Assembly: GCA_010356995.1 (NCBI GenBank) | Contig: ML996687.1 | Location: 1,397,148-1,461,147, forward strand | Direction of reading: 5' to 3' | DNA: 64,000 bases | Origin: Trichodelitschia bisporula | Taxonomy: Eukaryota > Ascomycota > Dothideomycetes > Phaeotrichales > Phaeotrichaceae | Shown here: piece after piece, positions 1-10,995 of the stretch | Layout: each line of letters starts with the position of its first letter | Numbering within the stretch: the first letter of the stretch is position 1 | Translations under genes and position numbers: made by a program | The notes under the pieces: model-generated | What the model saw: the letters and a program-made list of their open reading frames with translations, nothing else | The model's database searches: none | Told to the model about the DNA's origin: nothing

Positions 1-1
1 G

Positions 2-949
2 CTCAAGGCCTTTCGCGGCCCGGGCGACAAGGCCATTTCCATTTTCCGACCTGACCTGAATGCCGCGCGCCTGCAGCACTCGGCTTCTTTTATCTCTATA
101 CCTGAAGTCCCGATCGAGCACTTCCTGCGCTGCGTGCGCCTGGCTGTTGGCCTGAACGCCGCGTACGTACCGCCGCATGACACGGGCGCGGCGCTGTATA
201 TCCGCCCGCTGCTGTTCGGGAGCAGCGCGCAGCTCGGCCTCGCGCCGCCGCAGGAATACACCTTTTGCGTGTTCGTCCTCCCGACCGGCGTGTACCACGG
301 CACGGCGCCGGTGGACGCGCTGATCCTCGAGGCCTTTGACCGCGCCGCGCCGCATGGGACAGGCTCAGCCAAGGTCGGCGGGAACTACGCGCCGGTGCTG
401 CGGTGGAGCGAGAGCGCGCACAAGGAGGGGTACGGGATTACGCTGCACCTCGATAGCGCGACGCGGAGTGTGGTGGATGAATTCAGCACGAGTGGGTTCG
501 TGGGGGCGAAGGTCGGCCCGGGCGGGGTGGGGGGGGGTGATGTCACGCTCGTGGTGCCGGATAGCGAGAATGTGATTGAGAGCGTGACGAGTGCGAGTGT
601 GTGTGCTATTGCGGAGGCCTGGGGGTGGAAGGTTGAGAAGCGGCCGATTCCGTATGAGGAGCTGCCCGAGTTTACGGAGGTTATGGCGGCGGGGACGGCG
701 GCGGCGTTGGTGCCGATCAAGAGTATTGCGATGAAGAGTAAGGGGGATAAGTTTCTGTATCGGGAGGGGAGTGATGAGGCGGGGCCGGTGATTACGAGGT
801 TGCTGAGCCAGCTCAAGGGGTTGCAGCTTGGGAAGGTTGAAGACAAGTTCAGCTGGCTGGACCGCGTGGAGAAGCCGGTTGAGGGGAGCTTTCTGAGGAG
901 GGACGCGGTGGAGAATGGGAATGTGAAGGAAGTGGGCGATTTGCCGTAA
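2..949 (+). CDS. Branched-chain amino acid aminotransferase-like protein (5' truncated by window)
   Basis: The frame is open from the first bases and ends at TAA 947-949, giving 315 C-terminal residues with no intron needed. It is a PLP fold-type IV aminotransferase: SAKVGGNYAPVL near fragment residues 122-133 carries the Schiff-base lysine (K124, AAG at 371) in the KxGGNY context of branched-chain aminotransferases. It is followed by a strand ending in DEFSTSGFVG, the equivalent of the E-x-GT-N substrate/PLP loop. The C-terminus has the usual PYEELPEFTEVMAAGTAAAL block and a final FSWLDRVEKP-like segment. The expected reaction is transamination of leucine, isoleucine or valine with 2-oxoglutarate. 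Fungi carry several paralogues, some tied to secondary metabolism (ToxF type), and the missing N-terminus prevents choosing between mitochondrial, cytosolic and specialised forms. The coding strand shifts from C-rich to G-rich along the gene. Confidence 0.9.
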   Translation, partial: LKAFRGPGDKAISIFRPDLNAARLQHSASFISIPEVPIEHFLRCVRLAVGLNAAYVPPHDTGAALYIRPLLFGSSAQLGLAPPQEYTFCVFVLPTGVYHGTAPVDALILEAFDRAAPHGTGSAKVGGNYAPVLRWSESAHKEGYGITLHLDSATRSVVDEFSTSGFVGAKVGPGGVGGGDVTLVVPDSENVIESVTSASVCAIAEAWGWKVEKRPIPYEELPEFTEVMAAGTAAALVPIKSIAMKSKGDKFLYREGSDEAGPVITRLLSQLKGLQLGKVEDKFSWLDRVEKPVEGSFLRRDAVENGNVKEVGDLP

Positions 950-2183
950 GCTAGGAGACCCAAGTAAGTTATACTCGGCTTCTGTGGTTTCTGTCACTGA
1001 TGCCCAGGCCGACGTGTACTTAAAAAGCCCTTCATCTGCTTTCGAGGCCGATGAATACCGTATCTTCCCCCACCACATCTTGCATTGTCTCGGCTTATTG
1101 CTTCCATGTACTCACCTTCCATCGGGGGCTGCCCGCGTCACTCGGTTGACATCCAGACGGAATCGGTATCCCGTACCTTTATCAGCATACGAACACTTGC
1201 CGATCGGCTCCTGGGCTTCGAGAACCGAGTTCAAATATCTGTTCACCGGTGCTTGTACATCCAACATACTCTCTTCTTTTGCCTCGATAGCCTTGTGCAG
1301 TGGTCAACCAGCTTGTAACTTCGGGAAGCCCCTGATACTCGGTTGCCTGTGCCCGTCTGCAACCTCATCTTCGTGGACAACACATCATGATCGAGTACTC
1401 TTCAACCTCTTTTTTTGCATTGCGTGATATCGACATGACCTTGGGCGATGTAGAGGCGAGGAAGGAGCAATGCTAGACGGGAAGGAACAGGAAGCACTTT
1501 ATGTGCGGATAGATTGTGAGCTTCCCATATGTGCTCAGTTGCTCTAGCCATCAGCCGGGTATTCACCTCTGATAACATAACTGGAGAGCTGTTAATGGTG
1601 CGTTTTTGGGTCAGAATCTGCAGTCTCTTGCCCCGTGCTTCGTTTCAGCATCTACGGTCCAGTTGCTCCTTCCACTTGAAACATCCCTTCCTTGTTCTCA
1701 CACTCCATTGACGTCTTCAGCAGTCAGTGTGAATTTCCCGCCAATACCCCGCACGCTTTCCCGACAGTTGTCTAATGTCAATATATCACCTGGCTGATAT
1801 CACTTGGGAGACATGCGGAGAGAAGATCAATCATCATCATGCACCCTTCGCCAAGCCCAATCTATATGAGTTCCAAAGTGCAACGACCCTCTCGTGACGG
1901 CTTACGCTAGGGAGACTGCACAAATCATATGCATTATCGCCTTCGGAATGCAGAGTGGCATCAGGGACCGGATAATTGTGCCCTGCCAATGCTTGTTCCA
2001 TATGTTCGGACAGCATAAACCCCAGAACTTCCAAGAGCTTGATGTTGATATGTCGGCGCCTCTCGCCGCTGGTTTCGAAACATGGATAAAGGACAATAGC
2101 CTACTGAGTCTGTTCCTGAGAAACCCTACCCGGACAAGTCAGTCGTATCTTGGAAGTACCCGACTCTCATCGCTCCCGCCAAC
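950..2183. other. Intergenic, 3' of aminotransferase and 5' of pectate lyase
   Basis: 1.2 kb without a supported gene. Open frames here are under 150 codons, lack recognisable domains and overlap one another in several frames. It should contain the aminotransferase 3' UTR and the pectate lyase promoter. I see no clear TATA box or repeat. Confidence 0.5.
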
Positions 2184-3286
2184 ATGACCTCCACGCGATC
2201 ACTATTTGCTAGCGCACTGCTTGTGGTGCAGGCCATCGCCACACCCACTTGGTTGCGTAACGATGATGCTACTGCGGTGGCGGCTTCGGTCAACGATGTG
2301 GCGACCTTGGGATATGCTTCTGTAGCCGGAGGGTTAGCTTTACCACCTGCGTCGCCAGTGCTTGGCTAACAAGTGTAGAACGACCGGCGGCAAAGGCGGA
2401 CAAGTTGTTCAGGTGTCGACATATGAGCAGCTCGCAGCAGCGGCGTCAGGCAATGAGCCCAAGATCATAGTCATCACCGGCCCGATCATGGCGGAGGCTA
2501 AGACGCGCGTGGGCTCAAACAAGAGCTTCATCGGGAAGAACTCGCGTGCCGGTAGTGCTCCCCGTTCTCCGCATAAAGCTCGCGCTAATATTCACAGAAC
2601 TCATCGGCAACGGCTTCTCCATCGTCAAGTCGAAAAACGTCATCATCCGCAACCTCAAGATCAGCAAAGTCACAGCCAAGAACGGGGATGCCGTTACCGT
2701 CCAGGCCTCGACCCACGTGTGGGCCGACCATCTGGACCTGAGCTCGGACAGAGAGCATGGGAAGGACTTCTACGACGGGCTGTTCGATGTGACGCACGGG
2801 TCGGACTACGTCACGCTGTCCAACAGCCATCTACACGACCACTACAAGGCCAGCCTCGTGGGCCACTCAGAGAAGGCAGCTGAGGAAGACACCGGCCATC
2901 TGCACATCACATATGCCAACAACTACTGGACGAATATTGGCTCGCGTACGCCAAGCCTGCGCTTTGGCACCGCTCATATCTTCAACTCGCTGTTCTCGAA
3001 TGTCACCGATGGCATCAATGCGCGTGATGGTGCGCAGGTCCTCGTCCAAGGGAATGTGTTCGTCGGGATGGCCAAGCCGCTGTACAGTGTTGATAAGAAG
3101 GGCTTTGCTGTCGCGTCGAATAACCGCGTGTTGGGTCAAGGGGCCGTGGGGGGCGGTGAGAGCAAGGCGGCGTCGCTACCGTCGCCTGGAAAGTTGTCTT
3201 CTGTGCCGTACAAGTTTGACTTGATGAGTGTGGATCAGGTCCAGATGTCTAATCCGACGAGGGCAGGGAATACGCTCACGTTCTAG
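2184..3286 (+). CDS. Secreted pectate lyase, polysaccharide lyase family 1
   Basis: Three exons (2184-2332, 2379-2551, 2598-3286) give 336 residues. Both introns are 46 nt, each with a GCTAAC or GCTAAT branch point shortly before TAG or CAG. Residues 1-19 form a signal peptide. The PL1 parallel beta-helix core follows: SVNDVATLGYAS, a GGKGGQ turn, WADHLDLSSDREHGKDFYDG (from W149) with the Ca2+-binding acidic residues, then a segment ending in YKASLVGHS. The segment SRTPSLRFG carries the expected catalytic arginine (R229). The family cleaves polygalacturonate by Ca2+-dependent beta-elimination outside the cell, and the closest fungal type is PelA-like pectate lyase. Length and order of blocks match a complete enzyme. 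A plant-associated or litter-degrading lifestyle is an inference only. Confidence 0.93.
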
Positions 3287-4080
3287 GGGTGGGGGGCTGC
3301 GGAATGGAGTAACCATCATGGTGTATATAACGGGTTTGTGGTTGATATCGCCGACTTGGGACGTTGAAGTCCCTCGTCTGTCTCTCATTAATGATGTACT
3401 GACTCTGGAAAGGCATAAAAACGTAGTTGAGCAAGGCTGACTGTTGTACTTCCAACACTGTCTTTATGTCATCTCCAGGCTAAAGTGATCAGGTTAGCCA
3501 TATCACCGGAAAAATATTGCTAAAATCAACGGATGCCCAAGATCCCTCATATCTTGTACCGATGCAGACTTGAAATAAGAGAGCTTCATCCCGAAGATTC
3601 AGAACATCGGACAGAATGTGTTCAAGTGTTGTCGAGCCGATTAAGTGTTTGTAAACACCAGGATGCAAGGGCCCAAGAGATATCGCCACCCCGCTGCTTT
3701 TTCCGATCCGACCTCCATTCCCTTGCGCCGGTCCAACTCAGACGAATCAACGTCATTGACATCGGCCCCTAGCGCATTCCCGCCAGTCCCTGAGAAGCTA
3801 CCCGGCAGTCGGAGCTGATGCGCAAATCGGCGCACGCCTAACTACCCCTCGCGTGGCGGGGTCGATCTGACAGGCGGCCGTCGGAGACCACCGCACTCAT
3901 GCGCCACCTGTTTCCTTAGTGCGGCAAGATAACACTTCGCTCAAATGGAGAGCTCACTGCTCATCAGATTTGTTCACCTTCTGCTAGATTTTGACTGAAA
4001 GACATACGGAAAGGGAGAGACAGAAGAGAGATCGAGGGGTTCGCCGATTGCAACGCCGAGTTACGAGTAAGAGGAGCGAT
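3287..4080. other. Intergenic between pectate lyase and MoCo sulfurase
   Basis: About 0.8 kb holding the 3' end of the lyase transcript and the sulfurase promoter. Short open frames on both strands have no recognisable content. The last 120 bp before the ATG at 4081 are purine-rich. Confidence 0.5.
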
Positions 4081-6476
4081 ATGGGGGGGTCAAAGGAGGG
4101 CTACAACAGCCTCGTCGAGGACTTTCGAGATCGCGAGTATCCTATGCTCAAGGGTATGCGCAATGGATAGATGCAGAGTGAAAGGCTTACTCGCCAGGCG
4201 CCACGTACCTTGATCATGCCGGCACCACACTCTACGCAAAGTCGCTCATCGAGCGCTTCTCCACCGACATGGTTTCAAACCTGTATGGCAACCCACACTC
4301 CGCCTCCGCTGCCGCCCAACACGCGGCGCATCGCGTCGAAGAGGCACGTCTACGCCTACTCGCCCTCTTCAACGCCAACCCCGATGACTTCGACGTGGTC
4401 TTCGTGGCCAATGCCACGGCTGGGATAAAGTTGGTCATGGAGTGCTTCCGCGAGGAGGGCTTCTTCTTCGGCTACCACCGGGACTCGCACACCAGCCTGG
4501 TAGGCGTGCGGGAAGCGGCGACGGAGAGCAGGTGCTTTGAATCGGATGCTGAGGTCGAGACGTGGCTCAGGTCAGATGTGCGCTCCAAAAGCCTTCTCGC
4601 CTACCCCGCGCAGTCGAACATGGACGGCCGGCGCTTGCCCCTCGAATGGTGTGCTGCCGCGCGGACGTCCCCGCACATATACACGCTGGTCGACGCCGCC
4701 GCCCTAGTCTCAACCTCACCGTTGGATCTGCGCAATGCGCATGACGCACCGGACTTCACCGTCCTGAGCCTTTACAAGATTTTCGGCTTCCCGGATCTGG
4801 GCGCGCTGATCGTGAACCGCAGGGCTGGGAATGCCCTAAGGCGGCGCTACTTTGGCGGCGGCACGGTGGATATGGTGGTGTGTGTTAAGGAGCAGTGGCA
4901 TGTGCCGAAGGAGGTGCTGCACGAACGGCTTGAGGATGGCACGCTGCCTGTGCATAGCATCATGGCGCTGCATGCTGCGCTGGATGTCCACAGCGAGCTC
5001 TTCGGCTCGCTCGGGCGCATCTCGCGGCACTGCGCCTCGCTCGCGCGCCAGCTCTACGAAGGACTAGCCGCACTGCGCCACGGAAACGGCGCGCGCGTCT
5101 GCGAAATCTTCAAGGATGCATCATCTGACTACCTCAACCCGAGCACGCAGGGCCCGGTACTCGCCTTCAACCTGCGCAACAGCCAGGGCGCTCCGGTCCC
5201 GAACTCAGAGGTCGAGAAACTGGCCTCCGTGCGGAATATTCACCTCCGCACCGGCGGCGTGTGTAACCCCGGCGGCATCGCATCGCGCCTCGGCCTCGCG
5301 CCCTGGGAAATGAAGCGTAACTTCAGTGCCGGTCTGCGCTGCGGCGCCGAGGGCGATGTCATGCACGGCAAGGCGACGGGGATTGTGCGTGCCAGTCTCG
5401 GCGCCATGAGCACGCGCGCCGACGTTTGCGCCCTCCTCTCCTTCCTGCAAGAATTCTTCGTTGAGCCCGCCGCGCCCGTCGCGCCTCCCTCGCCTGCTAG
5501 TGACGCAGCGCGGTACTACATCGAAAGCCTAACCGTCTACCCCCTCAAATCCTGCGCGGCGTACAAAATCCCCCCCTCAACGCCCTGGCCCATCCACGCG
5601 CACGGCCTCGCCTGGGACAGGGAATGGTGTCTCGTGCGCCCCGGCTCCAACGCTGCGCTCAGCCAGAAGCGCTACCCGCGCATGGCGCTCCTCGTGCCCA
5701 CCCTCGATCTCTCTGCCGGCGTGCTAGTCATATCCTGCAGCGACGCCAACCTCGCGCTCGACCCCATCTCCGTCCCGCTCTCCCTTGATCCCGCACTCTT
5801 CCTGCCTTCAACTACGGCAGGCCGTCAGACCCGCGTGTGCGGCGAGGACGTCGAGGCGGTGATATATGCGAACCCGGCGCTGGCTACGTTCTTTGCAAAG
5901 GTATTGGGCTTCGAGGCGCGGCTCGCGCGCTTCCCGCCCGGGGCTGGCGCGCGGTATGCCAAGACCGACGTCACGGCCCGCGGGGCGCGGGGTAAGCGCG
6001 CTACAGAGCTGAGTATGCCGGGGGCGTTTCCGGAGGAGACGGGATCGGCGCCGATGCCGATGCTGCTCGCGAATGAGAGCCCGATTTTGCTGATTAGTCG
6101 CTCGAGCGTTAATCGGTTGAATGAGGAGATCAAGAATGCGGGCGGGCGGGCGGTGCGCGCTTCCGCTTTTCGCGCGAATGTTGTCGTTGCGGAGAGGGAG
6201 GGGGGTGGGGGGGAGGAGGCTTATGCGGAGGATAGGTGGAGCGGGGTTAGGTTGGGGAAGGATGTGAGGTTGAGGTGCTTGGGGGGGTGTAGGCGGTGCC
6301 AGATGGTGTGTGTGGATCAGAGGACGGGGGAGAGGAGCGCGGAGCCTTTCTCGACGCTGAGTAAGACGAGGAGGAGGGAGGGGAAGGTGTGGTTTGGGCA
6401 GCATGCTTGCCTTGAGGGTGAGGAGGGGCGGGTGAGGGTGGGGGAGGGGGTGATGGTTGAGCGGGGGGAGGAGTGA
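4081..6476 (+). CDS. hxB: Molybdenum cofactor sulfurase (HxB/MOCOS type)
   Basis: Two exons (4081-4153, 4198-6476; 44-nt intron) give 783 residues. The N-terminal class V aminotransferase (NifS-like) domain starts at GATYLDHAGTTLYAKSLI. The PLP lysine is K218 in SLYKIFGFPDLGA and the sulfur-carrying cysteine is C380 in RTGGVCNPGGIA. From about residue 465 a MOSC_N beta-barrel begins (YYIESLTVYPLKSC), and a C-terminal MOSC domain ends with CRRCQMVCVDQRTG and KVWFGQHA. The enzyme moves cysteine sulfur onto the molybdenum cofactor, activating xanthine dehydrogenase and aldehyde oxidase, so it is needed for purine use as a nitrogen source. The first exon was added because it restores the DHAGTT block upstream of the long frame. 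Slightly shorter than the roughly 840 residues of Aspergillus HxB. The 3' third is very G-rich on the coding strand. Confidence 0.93.
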
Positions 6477-9036
6477 TTCCCGTGATTCTCGTGAGGGGTT
6501 GTGGTGATGGTGAGATTTTGGACCCGGGGATGTGGGTTCTAGCGCGCGTCATTCGGGCTATTTTGGTCATAGTTCGGAGACTTTTTTTGCTCGGCGATGG
6601 TGAGCGTTGGGCTTCGTGGGTTGGTGGGTTGGGTGAGGGCCAGAGAATGGATGGGCGCTTGGGCCGGCGCATGGCCGATGTCGATGGTAGGAGATGCGGG
6701 TGGGCATGCGATGCGATGATGATCCTGGGCGCGCTTGATTCCGCGGGCCGGGTTCGGGAGTTACGGGAGGCCGGCGAAGCGGTCGGCGGCTCCGTGGGGC
6801 AACAGATCAGATCTGCATTCTCAATTCGCCAGTGTGCGGCGGAAAAGACGCATTCTGGAATCCTGATTCGCCAATTCGACGAGAAGTATCACTTTCTCGA
6901 ATTTCGAAGCTTTCGGCTGGGCTTGATGTGTGTGCTAGTGGCGCTTTGATGGGCGTCTACGGTGTAGCTTCTGGCGTGTTACGTTGGTGGGTAGAAGCGC
7001 CGATGGCATTGTAAGAACGGTTGCATCTCGTGAGGGCACTGGTCGAGATCTTGGGGGAGCTCTGGCGCGCAACAGGGAAACGTGACAGCGCGGAGATGGC
7101 GGAGGCCAATGGGAGGCGTGAGCGGTGGTAGACGGGAGACGTAGCAGCGCAAGCGCGCGGTCACTGGACCACATCGGTTTCTTTCACTGGATGGGAAACG
7201 GGTTGCTTTGGCTTGCTTGCTTGCGTACTCTCTTGCTTTGCTGCCCGTTAGGCGCTGGAGGGCAGGCGCGCGCTGTCTTTCTGCATCGCATTCTCGTGGG
7301 CGCGTCACACTGCTGGTATCGTATGCCCTCTGTGAGCGGGCTTTTTCTCGCGCGCGAACAACCTGCTACGGGGGGGAGCAGACAACGACACTTTAGAGGC
7401 CGGTGCCGGGTTGCTTTAATGGAAGGGGAAGACGAGGCAGCGTATTTTTGGGCAGGCGATGCGCGGGAGGGGTTCTGTGAACCTGAGGCTGGCCGTTGGG
7501 GGGCGAGCGGGTTTTGTGGGTGAGGAAGGCGGAGATGAGATGGGATGGACACAGGGCATAAGAGATGTGAGGCCCCGCTGTGGCCGTTGGGGAGTGTTGG
7601 TTTGCTGCTACGTTCGTTGAAGTCGATTGATGCTCGTTGCTTGACTCGCGTTGCAGTGAGGTTGTCTCGTTTCCGCTCCTCATCCTCCGCCAGCGCCTCC
7701 GCCTCCTCCGCCCCACCGCGTCCCGTGCACTCCGCTCCACCCCCACCTCTCCACCAAAAAGCTCCACATCTCCGCCTCTTCCGCCCTCATCACCTCCCCG
7801 CCCCCACTCCGCCATCACCACATCACACCTCCATCCCAAACATCTCGCCCTGCGCCGCGCCGCAAAGAACAAAAGAAAGCTCCTTCGCCCCACGGCTCAT
7901 CACACCCGTCCCGCACCCAGACGTGTAAGTCACATTTCCGCCATCCTTCCACTCGGACACTTGAGCCTCTTGTTCTTCGTTGTCGTCCTGCACGCCCGCT
8001 CCGCTCGTCACGTCCCTTGGCCCTAAATCCTTCGGGCCGCAGCCGCTGGTTGGTGCCCGAACCCCGGTTCCCCCGGGCGCTAGGCCGACCAACCGCGTGC
8101 CGCGCCTGGCGGGTGGGCATGCGAAGGGGCCGGATTGGGATGGTGTGGGCGGCTGTGGGATGCGGGGGCGTGTCTTTTTTTGGCTTTTGGGGATCTTGGT
8201 CGTCTCTGTGTTGGTGAAGATGATGACGGGGAATTGAGAGAGACTTCGAACTTTGCTGTATCCTCGCCTTGCGGGCGTGTACCGATTCCCCTCCACTCAT
8301 CTTCACCCTCCCCTTCCGGCTGACTGTTGCTGTACGCGGCAGTGGATGAAGAAAACCAAATCCACCTGATCAACCGCTAACTGGTCCATCGTGTAGTTCC
8401 CTTGCCTTTGCCTTAACCGGCCTGCAGGATACTTTACTTACCCTCAGCGTGCATAACGCCCGCATCAAGTCTCCTCCCCATCCGACGCAACCTCTCTCTC
8501 TTCTCTCCCTCACACACCTCACCCGTCTTCATCAACGCCTCCAACTGCACTGCGCCTCACGCAGCACCCAAAAACAACCCCCTTCAGGAAAAGCGTCGCG
8601 TCTCTGCTCCCTCCCCCCGCCCATCCCCAAGCGCCGACCCCTTCGGCTGTCCCGCCTTTTCGCTGAATCAGGCGCGTGCAGGTCCCGCTTCGGGGCATAT
8701 TTGCTGGCTTTATCTGCTGCCCACCCCTCCCCCCCGCCGCCGCTCTCTTACTTCTCCGACAAAGGCGCCAGTTTCGCATTTCCCCCAAAACTGCGCGGCT
8801 TCGTCTCTTTTTACACGGCTTTTCCTCCTTCCTCGTCGCTTGAGCTGTGTGTGGGGATCCGAGGTGTTGAGCTTAGCTGTCTCTCGTTTTTGACGCGACT
8901 CTCGCTCGCTCGCTCTCGCCGTCATCATCACCACCTCTCCACCACCACCACCACCACCACCACCACCGCACTCTGACCTCTCTCGCCCTCACCATCACTC
9001 TCACCACCTCCAACCTCCCTCCCTCCAACCGCAACA
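6477..9036. other. Long intergenic region and probable 5' leader
   Basis: 2.5 kb. The left part is G-rich on + and the right part (7640-7930, 8440-9036) is C/T-rich, typical of a fungal promoter and 5' UTR for the gene starting at 9037. An open frame at 8449-8976 could be a long upstream ORF, but it has only low-complexity Ser/Pro/His content. An imperfect hairpin lies at 8048-8094 (GGTTGG/CCAACC outer, GCCCG/CGGGC inner). No gene is supported. Confidence 0.45.
8941..8967. repeat. (ACC)9 microsatellite in the 5' leader
   Basis: Nine exact ACC triplets lying 70 bp upstream of the ATG at 9037, within a C/T/A-rich leader. Probably transcribed as 5' UTR. Confidence 0.9.
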
Positions 9037-9993
9037 ATGGCAACAACATCCAAACCCACCCTCCCCTCCCTCAAAACCCCCCTCAGCGCCAGCTACCCCT
9101 CCGAACTCCGCTCCCCCTTCACCCCCCACACAACCCACTTCAAGCGCGAAGCCGACCTCCCCGAAAAAACCCCCATCACCCCGCCCGCCGCCTACCTAGA
9201 CTTCATTTCCAAGCTCAGTCCCACCGTCGCGACGCCCCTCTCCGCTCCGGGCCACCGCTTCTTCCCGGACGAGCCCCATGCGCTGAGTCGCGAGAGCAGC
9301 GCGAATAGTATTTCGACGCTGAGTAGTGTTACGAGTGCGGCGAGTGGAGTGAGTAGCTGCACCAGCGCACCGAGCGTCACGGCATCGGCATCGGCTTCGG
9401 CTTCTGCTTCGACTTCCAAGGATGTGGACAGCGGCGACGAGCGCACCCCCAAGAAGCCCCGCGCGAACAGCTGCTCCTCCACCAGCACCACTTCCACGAC
9501 CACGGACTCGCGCAAACCCTCGCCTCCCGCCTCCAGCTCGATAGACAAGGCCTTCGCGCCTCCACCTCTCCCCCAGTCCGCCCGCCTCCCGCATACGTCC
9601 TCCAGTTCCTCAGCCCCAACCCCGCAATCCGCCCGCCTCCCCCCCGCAACCCCAACCTCGCCCTTCGCCCACCCACACTCAGCACGCACACCGCGCCGTC
9701 TCGTCATCCCGCCCGCCTCACCTTATTCCCCTGCTTCCATGCGCAGTCCGCTCGGCAGCGCAGCGAGCGTGTACTCCCCTTACAGCGCGGGGGCGTACAG
9801 CGCGGGACTCACGAGTGGAGGCCTGAACAGTGGGGCTTTGGCGAGTCCACGCGATGGGGAGGGGAAGACGAGGGCTGTGAGTGTGCGGCAGGTTGTTACG
9901 CGCACTGTGACGTATAGCAGGCCGGCAGTGCGGGAGGGCGGAGTCTTAGTGGAGCCCGTGCCTGTGAGTCGGAAGAGGAAGGTTGAGGGGTAG
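9037..9993 (+). CDS. Conserved Pezizomycotina Ser/Pro-rich protein, function unknown
   Basis: A single uninterrupted frame of 318 residues. The N-terminus LPSLKTPLSASYPSELRSPF and the following TPITPPAAYLDF block resemble the start of a conserved but uncharacterised filamentous-ascomycete family. The C-terminal part also resembles that family, with ARTPRRLVIPPASPYSP and then VSVRQVVTRTVTYSRP. Between them lies disordered, Ser/Thr/Pro-rich sequence with many SP and TP sites and a basic TPKKPRANS segment. A basic KRKVEG tail could be a nuclear localisation signal. Many SP/TP sites suggest phosphorylation by proline-directed kinases, but that is inference. No enzymatic domain is visible. The reading frame changes from C-rich to G-rich third positions along its length. 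Confidence 0.8.
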   Translation: MATTSKPTLPSLKTPLSASYPSELRSPFTPHTTHFKREADLPEKTPITPPAAYLDFISKLSPTVATPLSAPGHRFFPDEPHALSRESSANSISTLSSVTSAASGVSSCTSAPSVTASASASASASTSKDVDSGDERTPKKPRANSCSSTSTTSTTTDSRKPSPPASSSIDKAFAPPPLPQSARLPHTSSSSSAPTPQSARLPPATPTSPFAHPHSARTPRRLVIPPASPYSPASMRSPLGSAASVYSPYSAGAYSAGLTSGGLNSGALASPRDGEGKTRAVSVRQVVTRTVTYSRPAVREGGVLVEPVPVSRKRKVEG

Positions 9994-10272
9994 GGGTTAT
10001 GAGGAGGGGGGAAAGGAGCGAGGGAGGGCTGAGGGATGTCATGACGACGCGTTTTCTTGCTGCATGTGGGGTGCGTTTGCGGCGGATACCATCCTGGCGC
10101 GTGGGCAACTGGGTTCAACTTGGGGGCGTTTTTTTTGTACTTTTGGAAGGAGATGCACGGCTACTGTACCGGCTTGGATCCGGCGGGCTTTATTGCGTAC
10201 CTACTATTATTGAGAAGAGGCAACTGCTGGATGCAGCGAGCGGGGTTATGGGTAGGCGGATAGCTATGACGA

Positions 10273-10332
10273 TACATCTACATCTACATCTACATCTACA
10301 TCTACATCTACATCTACATCTACATCTACATC
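10273..10332. repeat. (TACATC)10 hexanucleotide array
   Basis: Ten exact TACATC units, followed by degenerate copies to about 10357. Being exact, it is likely length-variable between strains. Every reading frame through it is open, which creates spurious ORFs on both strands. Confidence 0.95.
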
Positions 10333-10606
10333 CAAATCTCCATCTACGCACTGCGCCCGCCTGCATTGGAGTCGTGACTTCCCCACCTACTCTCCACCTC
10401 GAAACACCCCAAATTCCAAAACTCTCTCTCAGCAGCAGCCGAAACGCGCCAAACCCCCCCCCTTCCCGTCTCCCTTCCCCGTCCGCTCCTTCCTCCACTC
10501 CCCCACCGTCCAAAGAAAAAGCCCTTAATTTTCCCCCCACCCCAGCGGCCCCAAACCCGGCCGCACTGCAGGCACGCTCCTTCGTGCCCGGGGTCTGTGC
10601 AGTCTT

Positions 10607-10699
10607 ATTGGTTGGACTGGAAGTGTGGGGTTGGCGCCGGTCCCAGCCGAGCCAATGAAACGTATTGGTGGCGTGCTTAAGCGCCCAAGTGGAGCCAAT
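10607..10699. promoter_or_regulatory. Cluster of four CCAAT/ATTGG boxes
   Basis: ATTGG at 10607-10611, CCAAT at 10652-10656, ATTGG at 10664-10668 and CCAAT at 10695-10699. The middle two face each other 7 bp apart. CCAAT is the binding core of the fungal HAP/CBC complex. Four in 93 bp suggests a promoter, although neither neighbouring gene starts here. Confidence 0.4.
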
Positions 10700-10995
10700 G
10701 GGACGTGCCCGACTGGGGTGCACGGAAGGCTGAGGTTGGTGGAGATGCTGCGAGACGTCTTGTTCTCTTTCTCATGAATTTGAGGGAGAGATACCTGAGA
10801 GATACTTGATGCGGGCTGGCAACGTCAGGCTCATGGCGGCAGACACGGCCCGGACTACGAGTCATGGCTCGGCTCCTCTGATCGATGCGCGGCCCGCAGA
10901 ACCGAAGGATCGGGTAGGCGAGGCGTGACTACCCCGGACTCGTGATAGCGATTACCCGATGTGGAAGGCGGACGTGTGGTTCCGTGCTGCGATGG

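Larger units (their letters stand above)
9994..10995. other. Convergent intergenic region
   Basis: Lies between the 3' end of the + strand gene (9993) and the 3' end of the - strand hydrolase (11410), so no promoter is expected. It contains the hexanucleotide array at 10273-10332 and four CCAAT/ATTGG boxes at 10607-10699. Open frames across the array are products of the repeat. Confidence 0.5.

Noticed and set aside
365-1078. 237-codon frame antisense to the aminotransferase
   Set aside because: Shadow of the conserved + strand gene.
8048-8094. Imperfect hairpin GGTTGG...CCAACC with inner GCCCG/CGGGC
   Set aside because: Short, GC-rich and imperfect; expected by chance in such sequence.
10190-10723. 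177-codon frame on the - strand
   Set aside because: Much of its C-terminal part is the translated TACATC array and the rest has no family pattern.
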